Positions 46,168 to 54,491 of a stretch of 64,000 nucleotides of DNA are shown piece by piece. Below the pieces are notes generated by a model. The model saw only the letters and a program-made list of their open reading frames with translations, had not been told where the DNA came from and ran no database searches. Source of the stretch: Fimbriimonadaceae bacterium (GTDB lineage: Bacteria > Armatimonadota > Fimbriimonadia > Fimbriimonadales > Fimbriimonadaceae); contig JAHBTB010000001.1 of NCBI GenBank assembly GCA_019638795.1, positions 638,960 through 702,959 on the forward strand, read 5' to 3'. Both the position numbers and the translations under genes were made by a program. Position 1 is the first letter of the stretch. Each line of letters starts with the position of its first letter.

Positions 46168-47340
46168 TTATTCCGTCCTGAGCCAGACACATTTCAGATA
46201 GAGGGCCTCGGGAAAGGTGACCGGGGCGGGATGGTCAAGGTCTTGATAGGTCACTCCTTCTAGGAATAACGATTTGCCCATGTCGTTTGCCGCCAAACGG
46301 CAAACGTCGATGGTTTCTGCCAATGGGAGCTGGTAACTGCAGTTGCAGACGACAAGACGGCCACCCGGAGCCAACAGAGGGAGCGCGCGGCAGACAAGTT
46401 TCCATATCGCCCACTTGAGGCTGTCCCGCTTCGACTTGTCCTTGGCGATGGCGGGCGGGTCAAGAATGATCCAGTCGAACTGGCCCAGGCTGGCAGCTTC
46501 TTCGACCAAGAAGTCGAAGGCGTTGGCTTGGACAAACGGGACCTCGAGGCCGTTCAACCTCGCGTTGGTCCGGGCCGACTCGATCGCGACGGGGTGGATG
46601 TCCACCCCGTAGGCGGTCGCGCCGGACCGAGCGGCGGCAAGGGCAAAGCCCCCGGTGTAGCAAAAGCAGTCCAAAACCTTCTGGCCGGGCCGGACGAGCG
46701 AAGCCAGGAGCCGGCGCGAGTTGCGCTGGTCCAGATAGCCGCCGGTCTTGAGGCCACCGAGGATAGGAACCTCCATAACGAGCCCAGACTCCGTCATCCG
46801 CACGACCGGCGGGCAGTCTCCGTGCACTGGACCCGTGACGGGGGCCAGTCCTTCTTCTTCCCTCCCCGCCATGTCGCTCTTCTCAAAGATGGAGCGGGGG
46901 GCGAAGACATCGACCAGGGCGGGCAGCCAGGCGTCCCGCAGCCGCTCCGCTCCCAGAGTCCGTACCTGGAGCACCAGGTGCCCCGCATAGTCGTCTACGA
47001 TGAGGCCAGGCACACCGTCTGCCTCGCTGAACAGGACGCGCCGGGCGTCGGTGTCGGTCACAAGGCGTTCGCGCGCCGCCAGCGCGGCCTTGAACCGGCG
47101 GGCGAAGAACCCCTCGTCGACCGCCTCGTCCTCGAGCGTCATGACCCGGAAGGGAAACCGACTGGCCCCGTTGTAGGTCCCCACCGCCAGAAACCGCCCC
47201 TCATGGTCGACCAACCGGGCCAGCGCGCCGTCCTCCGGCCGGGGCCCGGGCAAAAGTTCACCTCGCTGTACCCATGGGTATCGCCCCCGGATCTTCTTCT
47301 CTTTGCCGGGGGCAAGGTTGAGGGTCACCAAGTCGTTCAC
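46168..47340 (-). CDS. RlmI-type class I SAM-dependent rRNA methyltransferase
   Basis: A 390-residue methyltransferase of the COG1092 group (RlmI, 23S rRNA m5C). The N-terminal PUA-like domain (YPWVQRGEL) is followed by an EEHEF-type middle domain (LFSEADGVPGLIVDDYAGHL) and a Rossmann domain with VLDCFCYTGGFALAAARSGA (SAM), GVDIHPVAI and FDWIILDPPAI. The DPP motif fits base methylation; the RlmI-specific site is inferred. GTG start with TAGGGT (47352-47347) 6 bp upstream and no ribosome site, so probably leaderless. Confidence 0.87.
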   Translation of the reverse strand: MNDLVTLNLAPGKEKKIRGRYPWVQRGELLPGPRPEDGALARLVDHEGRFLAVGTYNGASRFPFRVMTLEDEAVDEGFFARRFKAALAARERLVTDTDARRVLFSEADGVPGLIVDDYAGHLVLQVRTLGAERLRDAWLPALVDVFAPRSIFEKSDMAGREEEGLAPVTGPVHGDCPPVVRMTESGLVMEVPILGGLKTGGYLDQRNSRRLLASLVRPGQKVLDCFCYTGGFALAAARSGATAYGVDIHPVAIESARTNARLNGLEVPFVQANAFDFLVEEAASLGQFDWIILDPPAIAKDKSKRDSLKWAIWKLVCRALPLLAPGGRLVVCNCSYQLPLAETIDVCRLAANDMGKSLFLEGVTYQDLDHPAPVTFPEALYLKCVWLRTE

Positions 47341-47419
47341 GGGCTGACCCTACCCAGCGGGCGGCGGGGGCGGGGGACCTGTCCTCCACACGAGACCGAC
47401 CCATTTGTGCCGAATATGC

Positions 47420-47425
47420 TAAAAT
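47420..47425 (+). promoter_or_regulatory. -10 box of the tRNA-Ser(GCT) gene
   Basis: TAAAAT lies 10 bp upstream of the first base of the tRNA, at the expected distance for a short 5' leader. No convincing -35 element is seen in the GC-rich sequence before it. Confidence 0.5.
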
Positions 47426-47435
47426 AGCGGTTCGC

Positions 47436-47525
47436 GGACAGGTGGCTGAGTGGTCGAAAGCGCTCGCCTGCTAAGTGAGTAGGGGCGATTGCCCCTCGCG
47501 GGTTCGAATCCCGCCCTGTCCGCCA
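47436..47525 (+). tRNA. tRNA-Ser (anticodon GCT)
   Basis: Acceptor stem GGACAGG/CCTGTCC with encoded GCCA, anticodon stem CTCGC/GTGAG around loop CTGCTAA (anticodon GCT), a long variable arm (AGGGGCGATTGCCCCT) and T-arm GGTTCGAATCC. It reads AGC/AGU serine codons. The acceptor stem is identical to the tRNA-Ser(CGA) at 3 kb. The lytic transglycosylase gene starts 38 bp downstream and may be co-transcribed. Confidence 0.96.
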
Positions 47526-47563
47526 GGTCGCTCTTCGGTTTGGACGCGCCAGGAAGAAGCAAG

Positions 47564-48619
47564 ATGACGATGACCCGCGCTCTGGCCTTGGCCCTCGTTG
47601 CCGTCCCCGTCCTGGCTTCGGCGCAGTCCAGTCTGGACGAGTACCTCAAGGTGCGGAAGCAGTACGGAATCACCCAGGCCGCTTCGTCCATCGCGCTCGA
47701 CACGTTTGTCGGCGACCGTGTCGTCGAGGTGCAGGGCGTCATCAGCGGCTCCATCTCGGTGGGTGACGCCACCACGATCATCCTCGTCAACCCCGAAGGT
47801 GGCGACATCTACGTCAGTTCCAAGAAGGTGCCGGACTGGATGACGTTTTCCAATGTCGCGGCCCGGCTCATCGTGCGGGCTTCCCGCTCGGGAGAGTCTT
47901 CCAAGGCCGACGCCCAAATCATCGCCGCCTGGCCCGAGGGCGACGTCGCACAGTACGAAGCAAAACTTCGCGCCGCCGAGGAAGCCAGAAAGGCCGCGGA
48001 GGCAAGGAAGCGGGCGGCCAAGCCGCCGGCGTCACGCGGAGGCAAGGGCAGGCCTGCGCCCCTGCCCGGCAACATCCCGCCCGCCTTGGGGGTTTCGCCA
48101 TTGGGTGACAACCCGCCGTTCTCCGCCGAGACCGAGGCGATGGTGCCCAGGTACGCCGCCTACATCAAGTCGGTCAACCGGAAGCTGCCCAACGAAGACG
48201 CCGAGCAGATCGCCCGGGCCATCGTCGGCTACGGCGTCCGCTACGGGGTCGACCCTCGGCTGGTGATGGCCCTTGTCCAGGCCGAGAGCGACTTCCGCCC
48301 GGCGACGACCAGCCACAAGGGCGCGATGGGCCTTGGTCAGATCATGCCCGACGAGAAGGCCAGGTTCGGCCTTTCCGACGCCTACGCGACAGACCAGAAC
48401 CTGTACGCGACAGTCAGGCTCCTGCGCGAGGACATCGAGAAGTACAGCAAGACCCACGGTGAGACGTGGAACGCCCTGATCCTCTCGCTCGCCGCCTACA
48501 ACGCGGGCCATGGCGCGGTCAAGAAGTACGGCTACCAGGTGCCGCCGTACAAGGAAACCCAGAACTACGTCCGCAAGGTCATCGCCAACTACAAGGCGTT
48601 CTGTGGCATCAAGGACTGA
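47564..48619 (+). CDS. Secreted SLT-family lytic murein transglycosylase
   Basis: A 351-residue exported enzyme that cleaves peptidoglycan glycan strands. Signal peptide (RALALALVAVPVLASAQ), an unassigned N-terminal domain of about 110 residues, an alanine/lysine-rich helical linker (AAEEARKAAEARKRAAK), and a C-terminal SLT domain: ALVQAESDFRPATTS with the catalytic glutamate, GAMGLGQIMP and SLAAYNAGHGAV. ATG 47564 has an AGGAAG ribosome site 7 nt upstream. It follows tRNA-Ser(GCT) directly. Confidence 0.92.
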   Translation: MTMTRALALALVAVPVLASAQSSLDEYLKVRKQYGITQAASSIALDTFVGDRVVEVQGVISGSISVGDATTIILVNPEGGDIYVSSKKVPDWMTFSNVAARLIVRASRSGESSKADAQIIAAWPEGDVAQYEAKLRAAEEARKAAEARKRAAKPPASRGGKGRPAPLPGNIPPALGVSPLGDNPPFSAETEAMVPRYAAYIKSVNRKLPNEDAEQIARAIVGYGVRYGVDPRLVMALVQAESDFRPATTSHKGAMGLGQIMPDEKARFGLSDAYATDQNLYATVRLLREDIEKYSKTHGETWNALILSLAAYNAGHGAVKKYGYQVPPYKETQNYVRKVIANYKAFCGIKD

Positions 48620-48625
48620 CGGACG

Positions 48626-49123
48626 CTAGAACAACGTCCCCTGACCGCCACTCTCTTCCAACTCGGCCTCTTCATGGGTCAAGAGCACGCCGTCGGCGAC
48701 GATGTGCTTCACCACAAGCCCACGGCGGACCAACTCAGGCGTGAGCAAGGTGCCGCGATGGCACCGGAGCGGCTTCGCACAGCCGCACATGAGAACGAGA
48801 CGTCGGACCCCCGCCAATCCGGCGACTTCGTTCAGCGCATGCTGGAACGGCTCCCACTCGCGGACCTTCGCATAGTCAGGGACGCCGTCGGTCAGGAGGT
48901 CCGGATTGTCAGGCTTTCCGCCGAGACGGTCACCCATATGGCGGTATTCCAAGCCGACTTGGCGGCACAGGCCCTCGATCACGCCGTAGCGGAAGTCAGT
49001 CTGATAGTGGGACCAAGGCGAACTCCGCACGTCGACAAGGAGGTCGATCCCATGCTGGGCCAACCGCTCCTCGAAAGGCGCGAAGGTGTCCTGGCTATAG
49101 CCGATCGTGAAAACCGTCGGCAT
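48626..49123 (-). CDS. DUF488 family protein
   Basis: A 165-residue protein of family DUF488, known from [13 protein letters not shown] at the start, [12 protein letters not shown], and the [16 protein letters not shown] segment with conserved cysteines and Cys-His-Arg. The family function is unknown; a nucleotide-modifying role has been suggested for some members. TATCCT lies exactly 7 bp upstream of the ATG (49136-49131) and there is no ribosome site, so the mRNA is probably leaderless. Divergent from csaA. Confidence 0.87.
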   Translation of the reverse strand: MPTVFTIGYSQDTFAPFEERLAQHGIDLLVDVRSSPWSHYQTDFRYGVIEGLCRQVGLEYRHMGDRLGGKPDNPDLLTDGVPDYAKVREWEPFQHALNEVAGLAGVRRLVLMCGCAKPLRCHRGTLLTPELVRRGLVVKHIVADGVLLTHEEAELEESGGQGTLF

Positions 49124-49166
49124 CAGGCTGAGGATACACGGTCACCAGCGCCAAAATGGGGCCAAG

Positions 49167-49502
49167 ATGGACTTGATCCAGTGGGAAGACTTCGTCAAGG
49201 TCGACCTCGTGGTGGGGACGGTGGTCCGCGCGGAGTTGTTCCCCGAAGCCCGCAAACCTGCCTACAAGCTGTGGGTCGACTTTGGGACGCGGGGCGTCCT
49301 CCGGTCAAGCGCCCAAGTCACCACCCACTACCGTCCTGAGGACTTGGTGGGGCGGCAAGTCATCGGGGTCGTCAACTTCCCGCCGAAGCAGATCGGACCG
49401 TGGGTCAGCGAATGCCTTGTGACGGGGTTTGCTGACGAGGACGGCGCCGTCGTCCTCGCGGGCCCCGAGCGACCAGTGCCCAACGGCAGCAAGCTGTTTT
49501 AG
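49167..49502 (+). CDS. csaA: CsaA-like tRNA-binding-domain protein
   Basis: A 111-residue OB-fold protein related to CsaA and to the tRNA-binding domain of MetRS. Typical segments: [33 protein letters not shown], with [10 protein letters not shown] and [14 protein letters not shown], and the C-terminal ending PNGSKLF. CsaA proteins bind tRNA and have been described as secretion chaperones. ATG 49167 gives the family length; an upstream in-frame start would add 20 poor residues. The stop overlaps the convergent iscA stop by 4 bp. Confidence 0.9.
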   Translation: MDLIQWEDFVKVDLVVGTVVRAELFPEARKPAYKLWVDFGTRGVLRSSAQVTTHYRPEDLVGRQVIGVVNFPPKQIGPWVSECLVTGFADEDGAVVLAGPERPVPNGSKLF

Positions 49503-49843
49503 GCTGGCTTCTTTGGCGTGAAACTCGTGCCACACCCGCATTGGCGCGCGGCGTTCGGGTTCTCGAAGGCGAAGCCGCCACCGATCAGATTGCCGGTGTA
49601 GACCAGTCGGGCCCCCGCCAAAAACTGTGCGGACTTCGCGTCGCAGACAATCTCGACACCGTCGACGATGACGCTTTCGTCAATGTCCAGGCGTCGGTCG
49701 TCCAGGCGGAACACGTATTCCAAGCCGGAGCATCCCCCGCCCTTCACTCCAATGCGCAAAAACGTCCCAGGCGCGCCCTTGCGCGCCAGAAGTTTGGCGA
49801 CTTGGGCGGCGGCCAAGGGGTCGACTTCGACGGGGAAACTCAC
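49499..49843 (-). CDS. A-type Fe-S carrier (IscA/SufA/ErpA family)
   Basis: A 114-residue cluster carrier with the three conserved cysteines: Cys in [13 protein letters not shown] and two in [10 protein letters not shown]. It accepts clusters from SufBCD and delivers them to apoproteins. The GTG at 49843 overlaps the rrf2 stop (GTGA), making it the last gene of the suf operon. Whether it is SufA or ErpA in function cannot be told. Confidence 0.92.
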   Translation of the reverse strand: MSFPVEVDPLAAAQVAKLLARKGAPGTFLRIGVKGGGCSGLEYVFRLDDRRLDIDESVIVDGVEIVCDAKSAQFLAGARLVYTGNLIGGGFAFENPNAARQCGCGTSFTPKKPA

Positions 49844-50313
49844 CGGGCCCCCGCCTTGGGACGCCCGCCTGACTCGACTTGGACGAGGGGGCCCTCGATC
49901 TTGCCCGCCACAAGGTCGGCCAGCGTGTAGCGGTCGACGACGGCGTTCACCGCCGCGTCGATGTTCGACCACAACGGCCGTAACATGCAGTCCGTCTGGT
50001 GGAGGCAATTGGCCTCCAGGCCGGTGTGCCGGGCGCAAAACTCAGGGCTGAAGAGGTGGCCGCCCAGGGGGGCCAAGATTTCACGCAAGGCGATCGACTC
50101 GGCGCTCCGGGCCAGGCGGTAGCCGCCGACCTGCCCACGGCTGGCCGTCACGATACCGGCACGCCGCAAGATCGCGAGCAGCTTGGCCACGTGCGACTGG
50201 CTCAGCCCCTCGACCCGGCTGATCTCCGGGATGGTCATCGAGCCACCGCCCCCGATCCGTGCGAGAGAGACCACGCAACGGAGCCCGTATTCTTCCTGCG
50301 CACTTATTTTCAT
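49840..50313 (-). CDS. Rrf2-family Fe-S-responsive regulator (IscR/SufR-like)
   Basis: A 157-residue winged-helix regulator. MKISAQEEYGLRCVVSLA and EISRVEGLSQSHVAKLLAIL form the DNA-binding part, GQVGGYRLAR the wing, and CARHTGLEANCLHQTDC holds three cysteines spaced like an Fe-S cluster site. It probably senses cluster status and represses or activates the suf genes. Located between sufT and the A-type carrier in the same transcript, which fits autoregulation. Confidence 0.9.
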   Translation of the reverse strand: MKISAQEEYGLRCVVSLARIGGGGSMTIPEISRVEGLSQSHVAKLLAILRRAGIVTASRGQVGGYRLARSAESIALREILAPLGGHLFSPEFCARHTGLEANCLHQTDCMLRPLWSNIDAAVNAVVDRYTLADLVAGKIEGPLVQVESGGRPKAGAR

Positions 50314-50325
50314 GGTGTAGTGACC

Positions 50326-50694
50326 TTAGTAGTACAAACCGAGTTCTAACCTGATGTGTTCGGGGATCCGGTCGATCGTGAACGGTGGGTCCCAGACTAA
50401 GTCTACGGTGACGTCGCGCACTCCCGGGGCCGAGCGGGCGGCCCCCTCGACCTCTCCCGGAAGGATTCCCGCGACCGGGCAGGCAGGCGAGGTGAGGGTC
50501 ATCGTTATGTCCACCGTCGCGTCCGGGTTGACGTTGACGCCGTAAATGAGGCCGAGGTCGTACACATTGACGGGGATCTCGGGGTCATAGACCGTCCGGA
50601 CCGCCTCGATCACCTCGGCCTCCAAGAGCGAACGCTCGATGGCGTTCAATTCTGGCGGCGGTTGGTCGGTAGAAATGGGCTTCGGCATCGTCAC
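50326..50694 (-). CDS. SufT-like MIP18/DUF59 Fe-S maturation protein
   Basis: A 122-residue DUF59 protein: VRTVYDPEIPVNVYDLGLIY and TLTSPACPVAGILPGEVE with the conserved cysteine, ending in VWDPPFTIDRI. SufT proteins help mature Fe-S enzymes under high demand. The ATG overlaps the sufU stop by 4 bp. Residues 1-18 are a non-conserved, proline-rich lead. Confidence 0.9.
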   Translation of the reverse strand: MTMPKPISTDQPPPELNAIERSLLEAEVIEAVRTVYDPEIPVNVYDLGLIYGVNVNPDATVDITMTLTSPACPVAGILPGEVEGAARSAPGVRDVTVDLVWDPPFTIDRIPEHIRLELGLYY

Positions 50695-51119
50695 TCAGTG
50701 CTCGCCGCCTCCTCACCGGCCAGGGCCGAACGCAAGGCATGCCAGCCCAAAGTCGCGCACTTGATGCGGGCAGGAAACTCGCGGACGCCCGCCAAGCACT
50801 CCAGTCCGCCGAGCTCCTCGACCGTCCCGTCGACCACCATGGCGTGGAACTTGTCGAAGGTGTCGAGGGCCTCTTCTACCGTCATTCCCTTCACTGTCTC
50901 GGTCATCAGACTGGTGCTTGCCTGGCTGATCGCGCAACCACAACCCTCGAACTTGACGTCGGTGATGACGTCGTCCTTGACGACCAGGTAGAGCCGGACT
51001 TGGTCGCCGCACAAGGGGTTCCACCCGTCGGCTGAATGGGTCGGCGCGTCGATGTGGCCGCTGTTCCGCGGCTTGCGGCCGTGGTCCAGGATTGTCTCGC
51101 GATAGAGTTCTTCGAGCAT
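50691..51119 (-). CDS. sufU: SUF sulfur-transfer protein
   Basis: A 142-residue IscU-fold protein of the SufU type, which takes persulfide sulfur from SufS by zinc-ligand swapping. The zinc ligands are visible: NPLCGDQV (Cys and Asp), FEGCGCAISQAS (Cys) and RIKCATLGWHAL (Cys), with the SufU-type insertion between the second and third. sufS ends on the same base as the sufU start, and sufT follows with a 4-bp overlap. Confidence 0.94.
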   Translation of the reverse strand: MLEELYRETILDHGRKPRNSGHIDAPTHSADGWNPLCGDQVRLYLVVKDDVITDVKFEGCGCAISQASTSLMTETVKGMTVEEALDTFDKFHAMVVDGTVEELGGLECLAGVREFPARIKCATLGWHALRSALAGEEAASTE

Positions 51120-52351
51120 CAGCTGAAAATCTCCTTCGCCTTGGCGACGGCTCTGACAAGGGCCTCGACGTCTTCGTCGTCATTGTAGACGGCGAATGAC
51201 GCCCGTACTGTCGATGAGACCTGAAGTCTCTGCATGAGGGGCATGCAGCAATGGTGCCCGGCCCTGACCGCCACACCCTCGCTGTCGAGGATCGTCGCCA
51301 AATCATGCGGATGGGCAAAGTCGGTGACGAAGCTGACGACGCCGGCCTTCCCGGGGGTCTTGCCGAGGACCGTCACCCCAGCGACCTCCTCCAGGCTGGC
51401 GGTGGCGCGCTGGGTCAGGGCGGCCTCATGGGCCTGGACAGCCTCGGAGTCTTGGGCGGCCAACCACTCCAGGCCGGCGGCCATACCGACCACACCGGCG
51501 ACGTTGGGCGTCCCCGCCTCGAACCGGGTCGGCGGCTCACGGAACGTCGTTCCCTCAAAGGAGACGGTGCGGATCATGTCGCCGCCTCCTTGGTAGGGCG
51601 GCATGCCTTTCAGGTGCTCCGATCGCCCGTACAACGCACCGACCCCCATGGGGCCGAACGCCTTGTGCCCCGCCACCGAATAAAAATCGACCCCAAGGTC
51701 GCGGACGTCCACGGGCATGTGGGGCACCGCCTGGGCTCCGTCCGCCGTGATCAGCGCACCGGCCTGGTGGGCTTCCTCCGCCATGCGCTTGACCGGATAG
51801 ACCGTCCCCAGGGCGTTGCACACGTGCTTGACGGCGACCATCTTGACCGGGTGGTCGCGAAGGAGGGCGACGTAGGCGTCCCAATCCAACTGACCGTCGT
51901 CAAAGACCGGGACAGGCAGCACCCGGGCCCCAGTTCTTTGCGCGACCATCTGCCACGGCACCAGGTTGGCGTGGTGCTCAGCGACGGAGCAAAGCACCAC
52001 GTCCCCGGCCTTCAGGTTCGTCCCGCCCCAAGACGAAGCGACCAAGTTGAGCGACTCGGTGCAGCCCTTGGTGAAGACGACTTCCTCCGGTCGCGAGGCG
52101 TTGAGGTGCTTGGCGACCGTGGCCCGGGCACGGTCATAGGCGTCGGTCGACCGCTGACCCAATGTGTGGACCCCGCGATGGACGTTGGCGTTGTCCATCC
52201 GGTAGTAGAAGTCCATCGTGTCGAGGACGACCCGCGGCTTCTGGCCGCTTGCCGCACTGTCCAAATAGACGAGCGGTTTACCGTTCACCTCTTGGTCGAG
52301 GATGGGAAACTCGCACCGCCAGGGAGACCGCAGGCTAGTCTTGCTGGCCAA
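51119..52351 (-). CDS. sufS: Cysteine desulfurase of the SUF system
   Basis: A 410-residue class V PLP enzyme that removes sulfur from cysteine. The PLP lysine lies in YSVAGHKAFGPMG and the catalytic cysteine in VRAGHHCCMPLM, typical of group II desulfurases; SVAEHHANLVPW holds the ring-stacking histidine. A TTG at 52351 is the best start available and overlaps the sufD end by 17 bp. It hands sulfur to SufU encoded directly after it. Confidence 0.94.
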   Translation of the reverse strand: MASKTSLRSPWRCEFPILDQEVNGKPLVYLDSAASGQKPRVVLDTMDFYYRMDNANVHRGVHTLGQRSTDAYDRARATVAKHLNASRPEEVVFTKGCTESLNLVASSWGGTNLKAGDVVLCSVAEHHANLVPWQMVAQRTGARVLPVPVFDDGQLDWDAYVALLRDHPVKMVAVKHVCNALGTVYPVKRMAEEAHQAGALITADGAQAVPHMPVDVRDLGVDFYSVAGHKAFGPMGVGALYGRSEHLKGMPPYQGGGDMIRTVSFEGTTFREPPTRFEAGTPNVAGVVGMAAGLEWLAAQDSEAVQAHEAALTQRATASLEEVAGVTVLGKTPGKAGVVSFVTDFAHPHDLATILDSEGVAVRAGHHCCMPLMQRLQVSSTVRASFAVYNDDEDVEALVRAVAKAKEIFS

Positions 52352-53648
52352 GTTCTGCCCTGCCTTCGGCCAAGCGGGCGAAGAGCGTCTTCTCCAGGCT
52401 CTCGCGCACGTCGGCCATTGTGATGAGTTCCAGCACTTCGGCGGCGAAGGCGTAGACCAAGACAGCCTCGGCTTGCTTCTGCGGGATGCCGCGCGACCGC
52501 ATGTAGAAGAGGGGGTCGTCTTCCAACTGGCCGACCGTCGCGCCGTGGGTGCACTTCACGTCGTCGGCAAAGATCTCCAACTGAGGCTTGGAATTGATCG
52601 TCGCCTGCGGCGACAGCAGGAGGGCCTGGTTGGTTTGCTTGGCGTCGGTCTTCTGGGCGTCCTGATGGACAAAGATCTTGCCGTTGAACACCACGGTGGC
52701 CCGGTCGTCCACGATCTGCTTGTAGATTTCGAAGCTGGTGCCGTCGGGGAGGGCGTGGTCGAGGCGGGTGTGGTTGTCAATGACCTGTCCACCCCGGGCC
52801 AACACGACCCCGTCCAACCGCGTGGTGGTGTGCCGGCCCCCGATCCAAATGTCCTGGTCCAATCGGGCCAAGGCACCGCCAAACGCGATGTTGTAGGACT
52901 CGTAGGTGCTGTCTTGCGCCTGGTGGGTGGCCCACATCCCGATGTGGTGGCCGGTCGGGGCCTCGTCCTGCACCCGGACGTGCTCCACCTGGGCGTTCTC
53001 TGCGACCGACACTTCGGTCACTGGAATGGTGAGGTTGGTCGCGTCGCCATGGCTGACGTAGTGCTCGACGACCTGCACCTTTGCGCCCTTCTCGACGACG
53101 ATAAGGACTCGCGGAGCCACCACTTGGCCTTCCCCGCTCGTGACATGAAGGATTTCGACCGGTCGGTCGGCCTCTGCCATGGCACTGACCCGGACAAGGA
53201 CACCGTCGGTGAACGTCGCCGTGTTCAGGGCCGCGAAGGGGTGCGACCCTGGCCGGGACACGTCTCCGAACTGGTCGACCGGGCCCTGGACCAAGGCGTC
53301 GCGCAACGACTCGATCCGGACGCCCTTTCCTGCGTCAAACTCCGACTGGTTCCGGTCGAGTTGGCCGTTGACGACCACCACGCGGGCAGAATCCTTGGCT
53401 AAACGAGGCAACTCGTCGCCGAACCATGCTGGGCCCGGTTCGGCCGGCGACCATTCAGTTTCGGCGACCGTGCGAAGGGACGTGTACTTCCATTCCTCGT
53501 CCTTCATCGTCGGCACGCCGGCCGCGCGGAAGGCGTCCAGGGCCAAGCGGCGCTTCTCTGCCAGCCAAGCCGGGCTCTGGGCGGCGGTCTGGTCGCCGGC
53601 CGCCAAGACGGCGTCGAGCTTGCTCTCGAAGGTTTTGGTCGCGGTCAT
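52335..53648 (-). CDS. sufD: Fe-S cluster assembly subunit SufD
   Basis: A 437-residue paralogue of SufB that forms the SufBCD complex. The N-terminal PTMKDEEWKYTSL motif and the beta-helix core are standard, with the C-terminal DVKCTHGATVGQLEDDPLFY (conserved Cys and His) and YMRSRGIPQKQAEAVLVYAFA. The ATG overlaps the sufC stop by 4 bp. Confidence 0.95.
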   Translation of the reverse strand: MTATKTFESKLDAVLAAGDQTAAQSPAWLAEKRRLALDAFRAAGVPTMKDEEWKYTSLRTVAETEWSPAEPGPAWFGDELPRLAKDSARVVVVNGQLDRNQSEFDAGKGVRIESLRDALVQGPVDQFGDVSRPGSHPFAALNTATFTDGVLVRVSAMAEADRPVEILHVTSGEGQVVAPRVLIVVEKGAKVQVVEHYVSHGDATNLTIPVTEVSVAENAQVEHVRVQDEAPTGHHIGMWATHQAQDSTYESYNIAFGGALARLDQDIWIGGRHTTTRLDGVVLARGGQVIDNHTRLDHALPDGTSFEIYKQIVDDRATVVFNGKIFVHQDAQKTDAKQTNQALLLSPQATINSKPQLEIFADDVKCTHGATVGQLEDDPLFYMRSRGIPQKQAEAVLVYAFAAEVLELITMADVRESLEKTLFARLAEGRAELGQQD

Positions 53649-54409
53649 GCCCGGCCTGCCGGTTCAGGTTCGATCCAACCGTAGCCCTTGTCCTCCATCT
53701 CCAACGCCAACTCGCGGCCGCCGCTCTTGACGATGCGACCGTCCATCAGCACGTGGACGAAGTCCGGGACGATGTAGTTGAGGAGCCGCTGGTAGTGGGT
53801 GACGACCACGAACATCCGGTCGGGGGACCGCAGGGCGTTCACGCCGTCGGCGACGGTGCGGAGCGCGTCAATGTCGAGTCCGGAGTCGGTCTCGTCCAAG
53901 ACGCCGAGTTTGGGTTCCAAGACCGCCATTTGGAAGATCTCGTTCCGCTTCTTCTCGCCGCCGCTGAACCCTTCGTTCACACTCCGCGTCAGGAGGTCGT
54001 TCTTCAGGTCGAGAAGCTTGATCTTCTCCTTGATGAAAGTCAAAAACTTCATCGAGTCGAGTTCTGGTTCGCCGTTGGCCTTCCTCTTGGCGTTCACGGC
54101 GGCCCGCAGGAAGTAGGTGTTGCTGACCCCGGGGATCTCCACTGGGTATTGGAACGCCATGAAGACGCCCCGGTGGGCCCGGGTCTCGGGCTCGTCTTCC
54201 AGCAGGGAGACTCCGTCAAGCAAGACGTCCCCGTCGGTGACCTCATAGGTCTCGCGCCCGGCGATCACGTTGGCCAGGGTGCTCTTGCCGCTGCCGTTGG
54301 GGCCCATGATCGCGTGGACCTCACCCGGACGCACGGTCAGGTCGACGCCGCGCAGAATTTCGCGCTGGCCGTCGGCGACACGGGCGTGCAGGTTCTTGAT
54401 TTCCAGCAT
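53645..54409 (-). CDS. sufC: SUF ABC-type ATPase
   Basis: A 254-residue soluble ABC ATPase that drives conformational change in SufBCD. Walker A GPNGSGKST, Q-loop MAFQYPVEIPG, signature FSGGEKKRNEI and Walker B LGVLDETDSGLD are all intact, as is the switch His in VVTHYQRLL. It is the first gene of sufC-D-S-U-T-rrf2-iscA; sufB is elsewhere. Confidence 0.96.
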   Translation of the reverse strand: MLEIKNLHARVADGQREILRGVDLTVRPGEVHAIMGPNGSGKSTLANVIAGRETYEVTDGDVLLDGVSLLEDEPETRAHRGVFMAFQYPVEIPGVSNTYFLRAAVNAKRKANGEPELDSMKFLTFIKEKIKLLDLKNDLLTRSVNEGFSGGEKKRNEIFQMAVLEPKLGVLDETDSGLDIDALRTVADGVNALRSPDRMFVVVTHYQRLLNYIVPDFVHVLMDGRIVKSGGRELALEMEDKGYGWIEPEPAGRA

Positions 54410-54419
54410 CTTGCCCTTG

Positions 54420-54425
54420 ATTCTA
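54420..54425 (-). promoter_or_regulatory. Candidate -10 box of the suf operon
   Basis: On the minus strand TAGAAT (5 of 6) lies 10 bp upstream of the sufC ATG, so the mRNA would have only a few leader bases. No clear -35 box. A run of seven T at 54476-54470 further upstream marks the end of the preceding permease transcript. Confidence 0.45.
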
Positions 54426-54491
54426 CGTCCCCGCGAACCTGAAACCCTGCCATGCGACCCCTATCTGACAAAAAAAGTACAGATCACAAAG

